64,000 bases of DNA. Origin: Deltaproteobacteria bacterium. Lineage in GTDB: Bacteria; Myxococcota_A; UBA796; SXON01. The translations under genes were made by a program, and so were the position numbers. Shown here piece after piece: positions 6,957-16,075 of the stretch. The number at the start of each line of letters is the position of its first letter. Positions within the stretch are counted from its first letter, which is position 1. The notes under the pieces are model-generated. The model ran no database searches. It worked only from the letters and a program-made list of their open reading frames with translations, and was not told the DNA's origin. Where the stretch lies: assembly GCA_947486185.1 (NCBI GenBank), contig CANKTH010000006.1, forward strand, positions 1 to 64,000, given 5' to 3'.

Positions 6957-8366
6957 ATGACCTTCGTCCAGCTCGAGTTCGTGTACTTCTTCGTGATCGT
7001 CTACACGATCTACCTGGTGCTGCCGAAACACCGCTGGCAGAACCTGATGCTGATCCCCGCCAGCATGGTGTTCTACGGCTGGGTGCATCCCTGGTTCCTC
7101 TACCTGCTGTTCGCCTCTTCAGTCCTTGACTATTTTGCTGCTATCGGGATGGAGCGCTACCCGAGACACAAGGGATTGCTGCTCGCGGCCAGCCTTTGTG
7201 GTAACCTGGGCATGCTCGCGTACTTCAAATACACGGACTTCGCCCTGGCGAACCTGGGTGCGCTGCTCACCGCGTTCGGCATGCCGACGAGCTTCACGCC
7301 GCTCCCTCTCATGCTGCCGGTCGGGATCTCGTTCTACACCTTCCAGACCATTGGCTACACCATCGACGTGTACCGCGGCGGCATGCACGCCCGGACCAAC
7401 TACCTCGACTATATCTTGTTTGTCCTTTACTTTCCCCACCTGGTCGCGGGGCCGGTCAACCGTTCGAGCGATCTGTTGGTGCAGATCGAAGAGCCGCGAC
7501 AGGTCACGTGGGACAAGTTTCGTAGCGGGCTCTCGTTGGCGCTGTGGGGGGCGGTGAAGAAGGTGGTGGTGGCGGACACGGTCGCGCCCTACGTAGACAA
7601 GTGTTTCTTGTTGAAGGAGCCAAACTCCGCGATCATCTGGGCCGCGACCCTGGGCTTCACCGTACAGATCCTCGCCGACTTCTCTGGCTACACCGACATC
7701 GCTCGCGGCATCTCGCGGATGATGGGCATCGAGCTGGTCAAGAACTTCGACAACCCCTACCTCGCCACCAACCCCTCGGACTTCTGGCGACGCTGGCACA
7801 TCTCCTTCTCGACCTGGATCCGGGACTATGTGTACATTTCGCTGGGCGGCAGCCGGGGCGGCTACTGGAAGGGGGTCGCGGCCACCTACGGCGCGATGCT
7901 TACCTCGGGCTTCTGGCACGGCGCGTCCTGGACCTTCATCCTCTGGGGCGGCTACCACGCGACCCTGATCACCGCGTATCGCGTGGTGACGCCGAAGATC
8001 CCCAAGGCGCTCCGAGAGATGCCCGGCAGTCGCTTTGCGGCGCTTTCGCTGATGTTCGGCTTCACGGTGATCGGCTGGCTGATCTTCCGGGAGACCCGCA
8101 TCGACCGGCTGTTGACCTATTTCACCCTGGATCCCTTCGCCGGGACCGAGGAGCAGTTCATCGCCGCATCGGTGATGACCGCGGTGAGCCTGTTGACCGC
8201 GGTCCCGCTCCTGCTCGGCCTCGCTTGGGACAAGGTCGTGGCGCCCCGCTGGCAGAAGAGCCCCTGGTACCTGCCGATGCAGACCACCGGCTGGGCGGCC
8301 GCGGTTGTGCTGATCGTGGTGTTCGTCCGGATGTCCACCAACGACTTCATCTACTTTCAGTTCTGA
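6957..8366 (+). CDS. MBOAT-family O-acyltransferase (AlgI/DltB-like)
   Basis: 469 residues, polytopic, with about ten hydrophobic stretches. Family markers are PVGISFYTFQTIGYTIDVYRG, ADFSGYTDIARG, NFDNPYLATNPSDFWRRWHIS and the catalytic His pair H321 (FWHGASW) and H334 (GGYHA). AlgI-like enzymes move acetyl groups across the membrane to modify exported polysaccharide and usually need a periplasmic SGNH partner. None is adjacent, but an SGNH hydrolase with an N-terminal membrane anchor lies at 58033-59580. It follows the GT2 gene by 52 nt on the same strand, so a shared role in surface glycan modification is plausible. Confidence 0.9.
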   Translation: MTFVQLEFVYFFVIVYTIYLVLPKHRWQNLMLIPASMVFYGWVHPWFLYLLFASSVLDYFAAIGMERYPRHKGLLLAASLCGNLGMLAYFKYTDFALANLGALLTAFGMPTSFTPLPLMLPVGISFYTFQTIGYTIDVYRGGMHARTNYLDYILFVLYFPHLVAGPVNRSSDLLVQIEEPRQVTWDKFRSGLSLALWGAVKKVVVADTVAPYVDKCFLLKEPNSAIIWAATLGFTVQILADFSGYTDIARGISRMMGIELVKNFDNPYLATNPSDFWRRWHISFSTWIRDYVYISLGGSRGGYWKGVAATYGAMLTSGFWHGASWTFILWGGYHATLITAYRVVTPKIPKALREMPGSRFAALSLMFGFTVIGWLIFRETRIDRLLTYFTLDPFAGTEEQFIAASVMTAVSLLTAVPLLLGLAWDKVVAPRWQKSPWYLPMQTTGWAAAVVLIVVFVRMSTNDFIYFQF

Positions 8367-8396
8367 CCGACAAACATCCGGCGCTCACCGGCCACC

Positions 8397-11300
8397 TCAG
8401 CCCTCACCCGGGGCCGGACCGGCGGCGTATTGCGCGAGCACCGCCCGACCCAAACGGTAAATCCAGGCGCCGGCTGCGAGGCCACAGGCCAGCACCGCCG
8501 CACGCCAGACCCAGAGCGGAATCAACCACATTCCCGGGGTTGGCAGAGCACCATCGCTACGGTCAACCAGCCAGACGGCGCTCCCGGGATCCGGACCATC
8601 CGCCAGCACGGTCGGCATGCTCCCCAGCAGCCCCAGCAACACCGGCGCGCCCAAACCGAGGAGCAAACTCCCGCCCCCTAGCAGCCACATCGTGACCTGC
8701 CCGAGCCGGCCCAAACTGCCGGACAGCCACAAACCGCCGACACCGAAAACGAGCGGAACGAGGAGCGTCGGTGACACCCAGGCGAATCCGAAGGTGAGGA
8801 GCATCGTGAGCGCCCGGTGGAGCCCGAGGCGGGCGGGGAGGCGGCCGACGCCCCACCACGCCACCAGCGCAAGAAGTGCGGCGTCATACCAACCGGGTAC
8901 ACGCGCGCCCAGCCCCGGACCGAAGGCCCAGACCGGCCCCCAACCTGGGGGCGGAGTCAGGGACACCTGGACATTGACGGCAGGACTGCCGAGAGTGAGC
9001 TCGGGGGCGCGCAGGAAAAAGCTCGGTGTAAACGGCTGTTCAAACGCGAGCTTGAGCTGCTGGGCGCCCGGGCGGAGCGGGAGATCGACCTGTCGTCCGT
9101 CCGCCCGGAGCGGCCGCGCAACCCCGTCCACCTGCAGACCCGTGACCCTGGCTCCCTCCGGGAGGGTCAGCGACAGCCGCCCGCCCTGGCTGGAGCGTGC
9201 TTGTAAGCTGACCGACGCCTGAACCAGCCGGGGGCCGTGGTCGTAGGACACGCTGACCTGGTCGACGGTCAAGGTCTGACCGGCCGCCGCCTCCGGACGG
9301 CTGACCTCCAGCGTCAGGCTCTCCCCCGGCCAGGGCCGCCAGCTCGGGCTCCACACGCCTTCGTCGATCCGCGACAAGACCGGGGGACCCGAGCTCTTGC
9401 AAGAAAACACGGGGGAGCAGGCGACCTGCCACAGCTCGGTCCACGGCACCTCCGAGGGCGCCGTCAGCACCAGCACCTCGCGCATCTCCAAGGTCGAGGT
9501 CCACGAGACGGAGCTCACGTCGCGCCCCAAAGACACCGTCACCGCGCCGTCCTTGACCGCGAGGCCCTCGTCGATCACAGCTTCTCCGGGTAGTAGCGGT
9601 ATTTTCAACGTGAGCGGCCGCTCCCCCGGGCCATTCCGCCGTAGCTCGGTCCGCACCCGCCACGGCAGGCCCAGGTCAAGGAACCTCACGACGCTCAGCC
9701 AGGGCGTGAGCTCATCACGCGTCCCGCCCGAAGCGGAGCGCAGCACCGAGATCGCGCCTTCCGTGCTGCCATCATCACGAATCCCCTCCACGGCCCACCC
9801 GTCGGCGCTGACCTCGACCTTCTGGGGCGGCGTAGGGAACTGGAGCGTCAAGGCCGAGAGCTCCCGCAGGGACCCCTCGAGGCGGACCTGGTGTACACCG
9901 GGATCGACACGAAGGTACACAAATGCGTCGGGGCGACGCACCATTCCTGCGGCCGCGGCGCCGTCGATCAACACCCGCTGGGGCGCCCAGGTGTCCGCTG
10001 GGCCGGGCAACGCCCACGCCGCGTGCCCCGAGCTGTGAACTTCGGCGTCTACGACCAACTGTTCGCCGCGAATCTCCAACCTGACCGTGGGTACCGTGAC
10101 GCAGTCGCGCGTACAGAGGCCAGCGTCGAGGCGCGCCGTGAGCTCGGCGAGGACCTCGGGTGACGGAGCGGCCCACGCGGGTTGCGGCAGGAGCGCGCCG
10201 GCGAGGAGCAGCACCGCCCCAACACCGGCCGGCGCCGCGGCGCCCGGGGACGCTGGTCCGGGTGGAGGGGGCGCCGCGGAGATAGCGGCCCGCACGAGGC
10301 GCAGCAGGACCGCGGCGAGCAGGAAGGTCACCAGCAGGCGTAAGATGCGCCCCGGCCCGGATGGCAGCAGGATCAGCCGGTAACGATGGTCGGCCCGCAC
10401 CGGCCCGTCCCACTGCAGCGACACGCTGGCGCCCGACCACGAGGGGATGCCGGGCCCGGTCTGCGCGACGGCGTTCGGATCGACCCAAGCCGAGAGGTTC
10501 TTGGAGTAGCTACCGCGGCCACTCTGCAGCTTTACCGCGCGGTCGTAATAGCCGCTCCTGTCGAGTCTCCCGGTAGCGACACCGGTTCCGGCCCACGCCG
10601 GCCGGGCGTCGTCGTACAACCCGAGTCCGAGCATGAGCGCCACCGGGAAAATGAGGAATCGGGTGGGCCACTTCGGCCAGAGCCGCGCAAGGAGCGCCGC
10701 GCCTACCGGGAGCAGCCAGACCACCATCGGAGTCGCGGCCGCGTGTACGCTGCCGAGGAGCCCGAGGAGGAGCCCGAGGCCCCAGCCCGGTCCGCACAAC
10801 CAGCCCACCGCGCCCGCCAGCCCGAGCGCGAGCGCCACCTCCACGAGCTCCCAAGAATCAAGGACGGTGGCGGCAGTGTCCACCCCCGGAGCCGCGAGGA
10901 GGCGCCAACCCGGCGGCAGGTAGAGCCTCGTGTTGAGTTCGCTCACGTCGCTCGCCCAACCTACGGCCGGCAGGTCGCCGAGCCCGCCCTGCCAGCGCGA
11001 CTCGGCGACCAGCTGGACATCACGGTTCCGGAGCTCAATCCCGGCGCCGACCGCGCTCTGGGTGATGATCTGATCCTGCCCGGCGTCGGCGGCATGGCCG
11101 AGCTGAGCCCCGTCGCCGACGAGGTCGAGCCGCCAGCCCTGCTCCATCGCGCCGCTGAAGGTGTCGCGCGCGGTGAGCCCGCCTCCGTCGAAGTCGACCC
11201 ACAGCTCTCGTTGTAGGGAGAGCTGGTTGGGCGGCGCCTCCGGCTCGCCGCGTCGGAGCTCGTCAACTCGTAGCACCTCCCCGGGGGTCACCCGGAATGA

Positions 11301-12278
11301 GGGCATTCCTCGCCAGGTCTCAGGCATCGGGGTTCGCGCCGGATCTACGCTCGGGGGCCCCGAAAGACTGACCGAGCGCACAACTTCGTCGGCCGAAAAG
11401 GCCCAGAATTCAACGTCGGGCCAGGGAGCTGGAGGGTCGACGCTGGTGAAATGGTCGGCGGGTCCGTCGTGGAGGGCGGTGAAGCTCAATGACCAGGTGC
11501 CCGGTCGTAGCTGCACCACGAGGTGGCCGTCGGCGCCAAACCGTGCCGGGAGCGGGCTATCCAAGGAGCTGACCCGGGTGTTGGGCAGCAACACCTCGCC
11601 GAGGTCGAGCTCCCGGCTTGAGCCCGACACACGGATCTTGAGGTGCGTCTCAACCACGACGGGAACGCCGTCGTGTAGCCGGCGCGCTACGTCCATATCC
11701 ACGCGCCCCTCTCCTTCCGCACCCTGCCCAGCGCCGAGCCGGAGCACCCCACTGTCGATCCGCGGCTGGGCCACCGCGCCGCCGTTGACGCTCAGCGCGA
11801 CAAGGCCGATGTCATCGGGAAAGTTGATACCCTGTGGAAGCGCCGACCAACGGTACCGCCCCGTGATGAGCCAGGTCCCCGCATTGAGCTCGGCGACCGG
11901 GCGCCCCTCTCGCTCTCGCACCACGACCGGGCCGGCCGCGGTCCGCACCGACTCTGGCCAGGCGCCGCGCCCGCCCGGGAGGGAGACCAGGCCGTCCTGA
12001 TCCAGCCGAAGCGCGAGAGAGAAGTTTGCTCCTTCACCATCCGCGTCGAGCGAAAGCGTGCCCGGCCACGTACAGAGTGGCCGCTCGCCGACCAGAGCAC
12101 AGGCCCGCTCTGGGGTGCGCGACGCCACCCAATCCAACCACGGGACGAGCTCGGGGGGCAGCGTGTCGGGCAGCGGCGCCGCCAGGGAGACCGTTGGGGC
12201 CGCGGGCGTTGGGCCTGCCGGATTCGGCGCCTGAGCGTCGGGGGCCTGAGCGAAGGCGAGGGGAAGGAGGAGCCACAT
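8397..12278 (-). CDS. Large internally duplicated secreted/membrane protein, function unknown
   Basis: 1293 residues and no family I recognise. A very short signal peptide (MWLLLPLAFA) starts it; an in-frame TAG 12 nt upstream fixes the ATG. The layout is repeated twice: beta-rich extracytoplasmic region (about 30-475) plus hydrophobic block (about 478-560), then a hydrophobic segment near 645-700, a second beta-rich region (705-1125) plus hydrophobic block (1130-1275). Corresponding points align: a Cys then beta strands ending in LPG, a Trp-rich strand region, and PPGW followed by a D-x-W/W-x-D step into the membrane. Isolated Cys pairs (720/726, 954/960) could form disulfides. A P-loop ATPase gene lies 96 nt upstream on the same strand. 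Confidence 0.75.
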   Translation of the reverse strand: MWLLLPLAFAQAPDAQAPNPAGPTPAAPTVSLAAPLPDTLPPELVPWLDWVASRTPERACALVGERPLCTWPGTLSLDADGEGANFSLALRLDQDGLVSLPGGRGAWPESVRTAAGPVVVREREGRPVAELNAGTWLITGRYRWSALPQGINFPDDIGLVALSVNGGAVAQPRIDSGVLRLGAGQGAEGEGRVDMDVARRLHDGVPVVVETHLKIRVSGSSRELDLGEVLLPNTRVSSLDSPLPARFGADGHLVVQLRPGTWSLSFTALHDGPADHFTSVDPPAPWPDVEFWAFSADEVVRSVSLSGPPSVDPARTPMPETWRGMPSFRVTPGEVLRVDELRRGEPEAPPNQLSLQRELWVDFDGGGLTARDTFSGAMEQGWRLDLVGDGAQLGHAADAGQDQIITQSAVGAGIELRNRDVQLVAESRWQGGLGDLPAVGWASDVSELNTRLYLPPGWRLLAAPGVDTAATVLDSWELVEVALALGLAGAVGWLCGPGWGLGLLLGLLGSVHAAATPMVVWLLPVGAALLARLWPKWPTRFLIFPVALMLGLGLYDDARPAWAGTGVATGRLDRSGYYDRAVKLQSGRGSYSKNLSAWVDPNAVAQTGPGIPSWSGASVSLQWDGPVRADHRYRLILLPSGPGRILRLLVTFLLAAVLLRLVRAAISAAPPPPGPASPGAAAPAGVGAVLLLAGALLPQPAWAAPSPEVLAELTARLDAGLCTRDCVTVPTVRLEIRGEQLVVDAEVHSSGHAAWALPGPADTWAPQRVLIDGAAAAGMVRRPDAFVYLRVDPGVHQVRLEGSLRELSALTLQFPTPPQKVEVSADGWAVEGIRDDGSTEGAISVLRSASGGTRDELTPWLSVVRFLDLGLPWRVRTELRRNGPGERPLTLKIPLLPGEAVIDEGLAVKDGAVTVSLGRDVSSVSWTSTLEMREVLVLTAPSEVPWTELWQVACSPVFSCKSSGPPVLSRIDEGVWSPSWRPWPGESLTLEVSRPEAAAGQTLTVDQVSVSYDHGPRLVQASVSLQARSSQGGRLSLTLPEGARVTGLQVDGVARPLRADGRQVDLPLRPGAQQLKLAFEQPFTPSFFLRAPELTLGSPAVNVQVSLTPPPGWGPVWAFGPGLGARVPGWYDAALLALVAWWGVGRLPARLGLHRALTMLLTFGFAWVSPTLLVPLVFGVGGLWLSGSLGRLGQVTMWLLGGGSLLLGLGAPVLLGLLGSMPTVLADGPDPGSAVWLVDRSDGALPTPGMWLIPLWVWRAAVLACGLAAGAWIYRLGRAVLAQYAAGPAPGEG

Positions 12279-12374
12279 CCTGGTGAGCTATCCGGATCCG
12301 GCGGAAGCGCGACACTTTCTGCTGCCCGCGTCTCGGAAGGAGGGCACCAGCTCCGCGCAGAGCCCGTGCCTACG

Positions 12375-12950
12375 TCAGGGTAGCGCCTCGGGCGCGTCCA
12401 TCGTGGGAACAGCGCCACCGACCCGTAGGCGGAGCTCCGCGAGCCGCGAGGCCAAGGTGGTCGCGCGGAGGGCCACCGGGGGAACGTCCGCGTGGCGGCG
12501 GAGCAGCCCTTCCACCAACAGCTGCAAATGCAGCTGCACATAAGGATTGGTGCTACGCACGCCGTCTGCTACGAGCGGAATGGTGCCCCAAGGCAAGATG
12601 AACAGGTGGTCATAACGACCGGGCGCCAGGGTCTCCCGGAACCAGAGGTCTGTGTCAGATTCCGACACCGTGAAGTGATAATACAACCAGAACGCGGCAA
12701 AGTCGTACGAAGCGCGATCGGCGACGAAGCTGTTGTACCGCGCCTCCTGCTCCTGGCGTTCCGCCCAGAGCCGACACATGACGTCACGTAGGCCGTCGTG
12801 GCCCAACTGATGTAGGTCGGTGCCGGTACGTTCGAGGTACTCACGCATACCTTCGCCGAGGGCCGGGACACCCAGCTCCGCGGCAAAGGCCTGAACCAAG
12901 GTGGTCTTTCCAGTTCCGGCCGACCCACTCACCGCGATACGCAGACGCAT
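12375..12950 (-). CDS. Small P-loop ATPase (AAA_28 / NadR-kinase-like)
   Basis: 191 residues. The N-terminal Walker A motif GSAGTGKTT (9-17) follows a beta-strand RIAVS; an acidic stretch and FVADRAS, later DHLFILPW, resemble the NadR nicotinamide-riboside-kinase and Ttd14-like AAA_28 group, which phosphorylate small substrates or act as nucleotide-dependent switches. ATG 12950 is used instead of a longer frame reaching 13151 because it begins at the P-loop domain and leaves room for the divergent kinase gene. TAGCCT lies 5 nt upstream. Substrate unknown. Confidence 0.72.
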   Translation of the reverse strand: MRLRIAVSGSAGTGKTTLVQAFAAELGVPALGEGMREYLERTGTDLHQLGHDGLRDVMCRLWAERQEQEARYNSFVADRASYDFAAFWLYYHFTVSESDTDLWFRETLAPGRYDHLFILPWGTIPLVADGVRSTNPYVQLHLQLLVEGLLRRHADVPPVALRATTLASRLAELRLRVGGAVPTMDAPEALP

Positions 12951-12955
12951 GCGGC

Positions 12956-12961
12956 AGGCTA
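12956..12961 (-). promoter_or_regulatory. -10-like TAGCCT, 5 nt before ATG
   Basis: Minus-strand TAGCCT ends 5 nt before the ATG of the P-loop ATPase gene. No ribosome-binding site is visible, which suggests a leaderless transcript. No -35 seen. Confidence 0.4.
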
Positions 12962-13007
12962 ACCGAGCGCGCGCCGGAGGGCGCGGGCACGGGGACGCAC
13001 AGCCGGC

Positions 13008-13013
13008 TACACT
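13008..13013 (+). promoter_or_regulatory. -10-like TACACT, 6 nt before ATG
   Basis: TACACT followed by six bases and then ATG 13020 of the sensor kinase. With standard -10 spacing transcription would begin at the A of ATG. No Shine-Dalgarno sequence is present in the six bases. Confidence 0.45.
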
Positions 13014-13019
13014 CTCGGC

Positions 13020-15209
13020 ATGAAGCTTGATCTCGACCGAATCGCCGCGGCCCTGCCCTCCGCCAGTCGCGCCGAGGTCGAGCAGCTCGCGGTCGAGTGG
13101 TCCCGGCGTCCGGCCGGTGATCCCTCCGACTTCATCTCGTGGGTCCACCACAACGAGCGGCTACCCGCCGAGTCTGTGCGCCATCTTGCCCGTTCGACGC
13201 GGACTCCGGTGATGGTGGGCCCGCCGGATCTGCGGGTGCGGGAGATCGGCGCGATCGGGCGCGGCGCTATGGGCGAGATCGTGCTCGCCCGAGACGAAGC
13301 GCTCCATCGCACCATCGCGATCAAGAGGCTCCACCCGCACGCCGCCGCCAACCCTGACCTTGTACGCCGATTCGTGACGGAGGCGCAGCTCACCGCCCAG
13401 CTCGATCATCCGGGGATCGTGCCGGTGTACGCGTTCGTGCCTGAAGAGGGCCAGGCGGCGCCTGCCTACTCGATGAAGCTGCTTCGAGGCCGGACGTTGT
13501 CCTCATGGCTGGAAGATGCGCGCCAGGCGACGAAGGTTGGGCCCCTGCCGACTCGGCAGGCCCTGGCGGCGCGGCTGGAGCTCTTCTTGTCGATCTGTGA
13601 GCCGATCGCCTACGCCCACGCCCGCGGCGTCATCCACCGGGACCTCAAACCCGACAACATCATGGTTGGGCGTTTCGGTGAGGTGGTGGTGATGGACTGG
13701 GGCATGGCGCGACTGATCGGCCGTGCCGAAGAAGTAGGTTTAGAGCTTGGTATGCCCTCACCCGAGGTGACGTCGATCGGGACCGTGATCGGCACGCCCG
13801 CCTACATGCCGCCCGAGCAGGCGAACGGCGAGACCGAGGGCCTGGACGGTCGGGCCGATCAGTTTGCGCTGGGCCTGCTGCTCTACGAGCTCTGCGCGCT
13901 TCGCCGGGCTCGAGGCAGTGTCAAGAACGGCATTCCCATGCTGCTGGCGGCGATCAAGGGACACCTCGACCCGATCATGCCCAAAGCCGAGCCGCTCGCG
14001 CCTGAGCTCGTCAAGGTGATCCACAAGGCCACCGCGCTCCGGCCCGAAGATCGCTACCCCGACGTCTCAGCGCTTGCGGATGACATACGCCATGTCTTGC
14101 GGGGGGAACCCGTCGTGGCCGCGCCGGACACCGCGCTGCAGCGCCTGGGTCGCGCCCTCGCGCGTCAACGCGAGCGCCTCGCGGCCGGGCTCCTGATGGT
14201 GTCCACCGCCTTCGTATTCGTACTTTTATCCTCTATCATTCTCATCTTTGTCGTACGCGAGTGGGACCGGCGCGTCGCGGACGAAAAGACCACTCGACTG
14301 GTGACGATCACCGCGGCCGCCGCCGATCACGCCAGAAAGCTGGACGGCGCGCTCACCCGCTTCGAGGGGCTGCTTCGTAGCCTCGCCGCCGTGGGCCAAC
14401 GTACCCTCGCTGGGTGCGACGCCGGGCTCCGGTGCGCGGCCCCGCCCGGCCCGACCCCACGCGTATTCATGGCCAGTGACTTTCAGAATCCGAGATCGGC
14501 GCCCCCTGACCTCTTCCAGTCGCCTATCTACGCGGGAATGGCGAGCTTTGACCATCCCGATCTGATCGCGGCACCGGGGATCGCCACGGACGGAATGCGG
14601 AGCTACCTGGAGAACCTCGCCTCCATGCTGCCCTTCCTCAGGCAGTCCCTGCTTGACAGCGCCGGTGGCACCACCAACCCGCGGCAGAAGGTGCTCACCG
14701 ACGGGACCCCGCTGGTCTGGTCTTATGTGGGCACGGCGGCCGGGGTGTTGGTGGGCTACCCCGGTGTCGGCCGCTATCCCGAAGCGTACGACCCGCGAGA
14801 GCAGCCCTGGTACCAGCGCGGGATGGGCGAATCCACCCCGATCTGGGAAGAGCCGTACGAAGACGAGAGCGGGATGGGGCAGCTGGTGAGCTGCGTGATG
14901 CCCGTGAGCGACGGCAACGGCAACAAGATCGGCGTGGCGGGCCTCGATCTCACGATCACCTATCTGGGCCGGACCTTTCTCGCGCCGAGCACGCCGGGCT
15001 CCGAGGGCTTCCTGCTCGACGGCGAGGGCAAGGTGGTGGTGCGTGCGCGTGCGGGCGGTACGCAAGTGGAGTCGGGCGGAGCGCCGCCGTGGCCGGTGAA
15101 GAAGATGTTGGCCTCACCCGCCGGTAACACCGAGGAGTCGGGCACCTTGTTGGCGTGGTCGCGCCTGGGCCACGGTTGGACCTACGTGATGTCCGAGCCG
15201 GCGTTGTGA
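13020..15209 (+). CDS. Transmembrane Ser/Thr protein kinase with extracytoplasmic Cache-like sensor
   Basis: 729 residues. After a 70-residue N-terminal helical region comes a PknB-type kinase domain: glycine loop GAIGRGAMGEIV (77-88), ATP-binding Lys in IAIKRL (K102), catalytic HRDLKPDN (206-213), metal motif DWG (226-228) in place of the usual DFG, and GTPAYMPPEQ before the activation-segment end (258-267). One membrane helix (about 388-412) leads to an outside domain whose YDPREQPWYQRG and IGVAGLDLTITYL motifs are typical of dCache ligand sensors. This is a one-component receptor kinase. The next gene starts inside its stop codon (GTGA), so that secreted protein may be its ligand-binding or signalling partner. 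Confidence 0.9.
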   Translation: MKLDLDRIAAALPSASRAEVEQLAVEWSRRPAGDPSDFISWVHHNERLPAESVRHLARSTRTPVMVGPPDLRVREIGAIGRGAMGEIVLARDEALHRTIAIKRLHPHAAANPDLVRRFVTEAQLTAQLDHPGIVPVYAFVPEEGQAAPAYSMKLLRGRTLSSWLEDARQATKVGPLPTRQALAARLELFLSICEPIAYAHARGVIHRDLKPDNIMVGRFGEVVVMDWGMARLIGRAEEVGLELGMPSPEVTSIGTVIGTPAYMPPEQANGETEGLDGRADQFALGLLLYELCALRRARGSVKNGIPMLLAAIKGHLDPIMPKAEPLAPELVKVIHKATALRPEDRYPDVSALADDIRHVLRGEPVVAAPDTALQRLGRALARQRERLAAGLLMVSTAFVFVLLSSIILIFVVREWDRRVADEKTTRLVTITAAAADHARKLDGALTRFEGLLRSLAAVGQRTLAGCDAGLRCAAPPGPTPRVFMASDFQNPRSAPPDLFQSPIYAGMASFDHPDLIAAPGIATDGMRSYLENLASMLPFLRQSLLDSAGGTTNPRQKVLTDGTPLVWSYVGTAAGVLVGYPGVGRYPEAYDPREQPWYQRGMGESTPIWEEPYEDESGMGQLVSCVMPVSDGNGNKIGVAGLDLTITYLGRTFLAPSTPGSEGFLLDGEGKVVVRARAGGTQVESGGAPPWPVKKMLASPAGNTEESGTLLAWSRLGHGWTYVMSEPAL

Positions 15210-16075
15210 GGCCTACGGGCCTCGGCCTGGTGCTGTGGAGCATCACACTCCACGCCGCGTGCGAGGCGGAGCCACAGACGCCGGTTTTTGCCGATGGCCC
15301 ACTGAGCCTCCACGACATCCAGGTCGGCCTCGGACGCGACGGCGTGCCTCACGACCTGATCATTCACGCGCGCGGTCGTGTGCGCGGCGGGCAGCCCGGC
15401 CGCGTCACCTTGCCGCTCCGGATCGCCTGCGATGTAGGCGAGCACCGCCTGGTGACCCCGACCCGATTCGTCCAGGATTCAACATCCACTTTTCCGGTGG
15501 ATGCGGCCGACGAGCTCGCGCTGGAGACCGAGGCCGGGCGTGGTGTCGCCTGGCCCGCCCCTCCGGCCCGTTGTGAGCTCACCTTCCGCCTCGATCCCAC
15601 GGCAGACCGCGGCAGTTTCCCGGTCGTACCCAAAGAAAAGCGCTGCTGGGAGGGGGGCGCGCTCCGCGCCGGTCCTTGTAGCTGGTCACCGCCGCCGCGC
15701 CCCGCCGAGGCCCTCGCCGTGCACGACGCACGCGGCGCATACGCCGGCGGACAGCTCTGGTTGACCGCGGCGTTACAGTCCCGCGACGGCCTGCCGGATC
15801 GTGGATTCTTCATCGCCGAGGCGCGCTGCGGCGCCTCAGCCCCGCTCACCACTGACACGCGCCTGACCAGCCAGGAGGGAGCGGTGCTAGCACCGGGGGA
15901 GTCAATGATGATGGTGCTACCCCCGCTCGGCCTGCCCAGCGCGGCACCCGCGGCGTGTGACGTGATCTTCGGCTGGGTGCCGATCATCGGGGAGCAACCG
16001 GAAGGTATCCCCACCGAGCTCGCCCGTATCTGTGTCACGGCAACGGGCAGTCAGCCCGGCCCGTGTCCCGGCTGA
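15206..16075 (+). CDS. Secreted protein coupled to the sensor kinase
   Basis: 289 residues from GTG 15206, which overlaps the kinase stop as GTGA; upstream in-frame starts lie inside the kinase gene. The N-terminus (about 20 residues ending in HAAC) is a signal peptide, possibly for a lipoprotein, though the residue before AAC is His and so not canonical. The remainder looks like two related beta-sandwich units, each with paired cysteines (GEHRLVTPTRF in one, RCGASAPLTTDTRL in the other). No known family recognised. Translational coupling suggests a role in or near the receptor kinase pathway. Its 3' end overlaps the convergent tgt gene by 41 nt. Confidence 0.68.
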   Translation: MRPTGLGLVLWSITLHAACEAEPQTPVFADGPLSLHDIQVGLGRDGVPHDLIIHARGRVRGGQPGRVTLPLRIACDVGEHRLVTPTRFVQDSTSTFPVDAADELALETEAGRGVAWPAPPARCELTFRLDPTADRGSFPVVPKEKRCWEGGALRAGPCSWSPPPRPAEALAVHDARGAYAGGQLWLTAALQSRDGLPDRGFFIAEARCGASAPLTTDTRLTSQEGAVLAPGESMMMVLPPLGLPSAAPAACDVIFGWVPIIGEQPEGIPTELARICVTATGSQPGPCPG

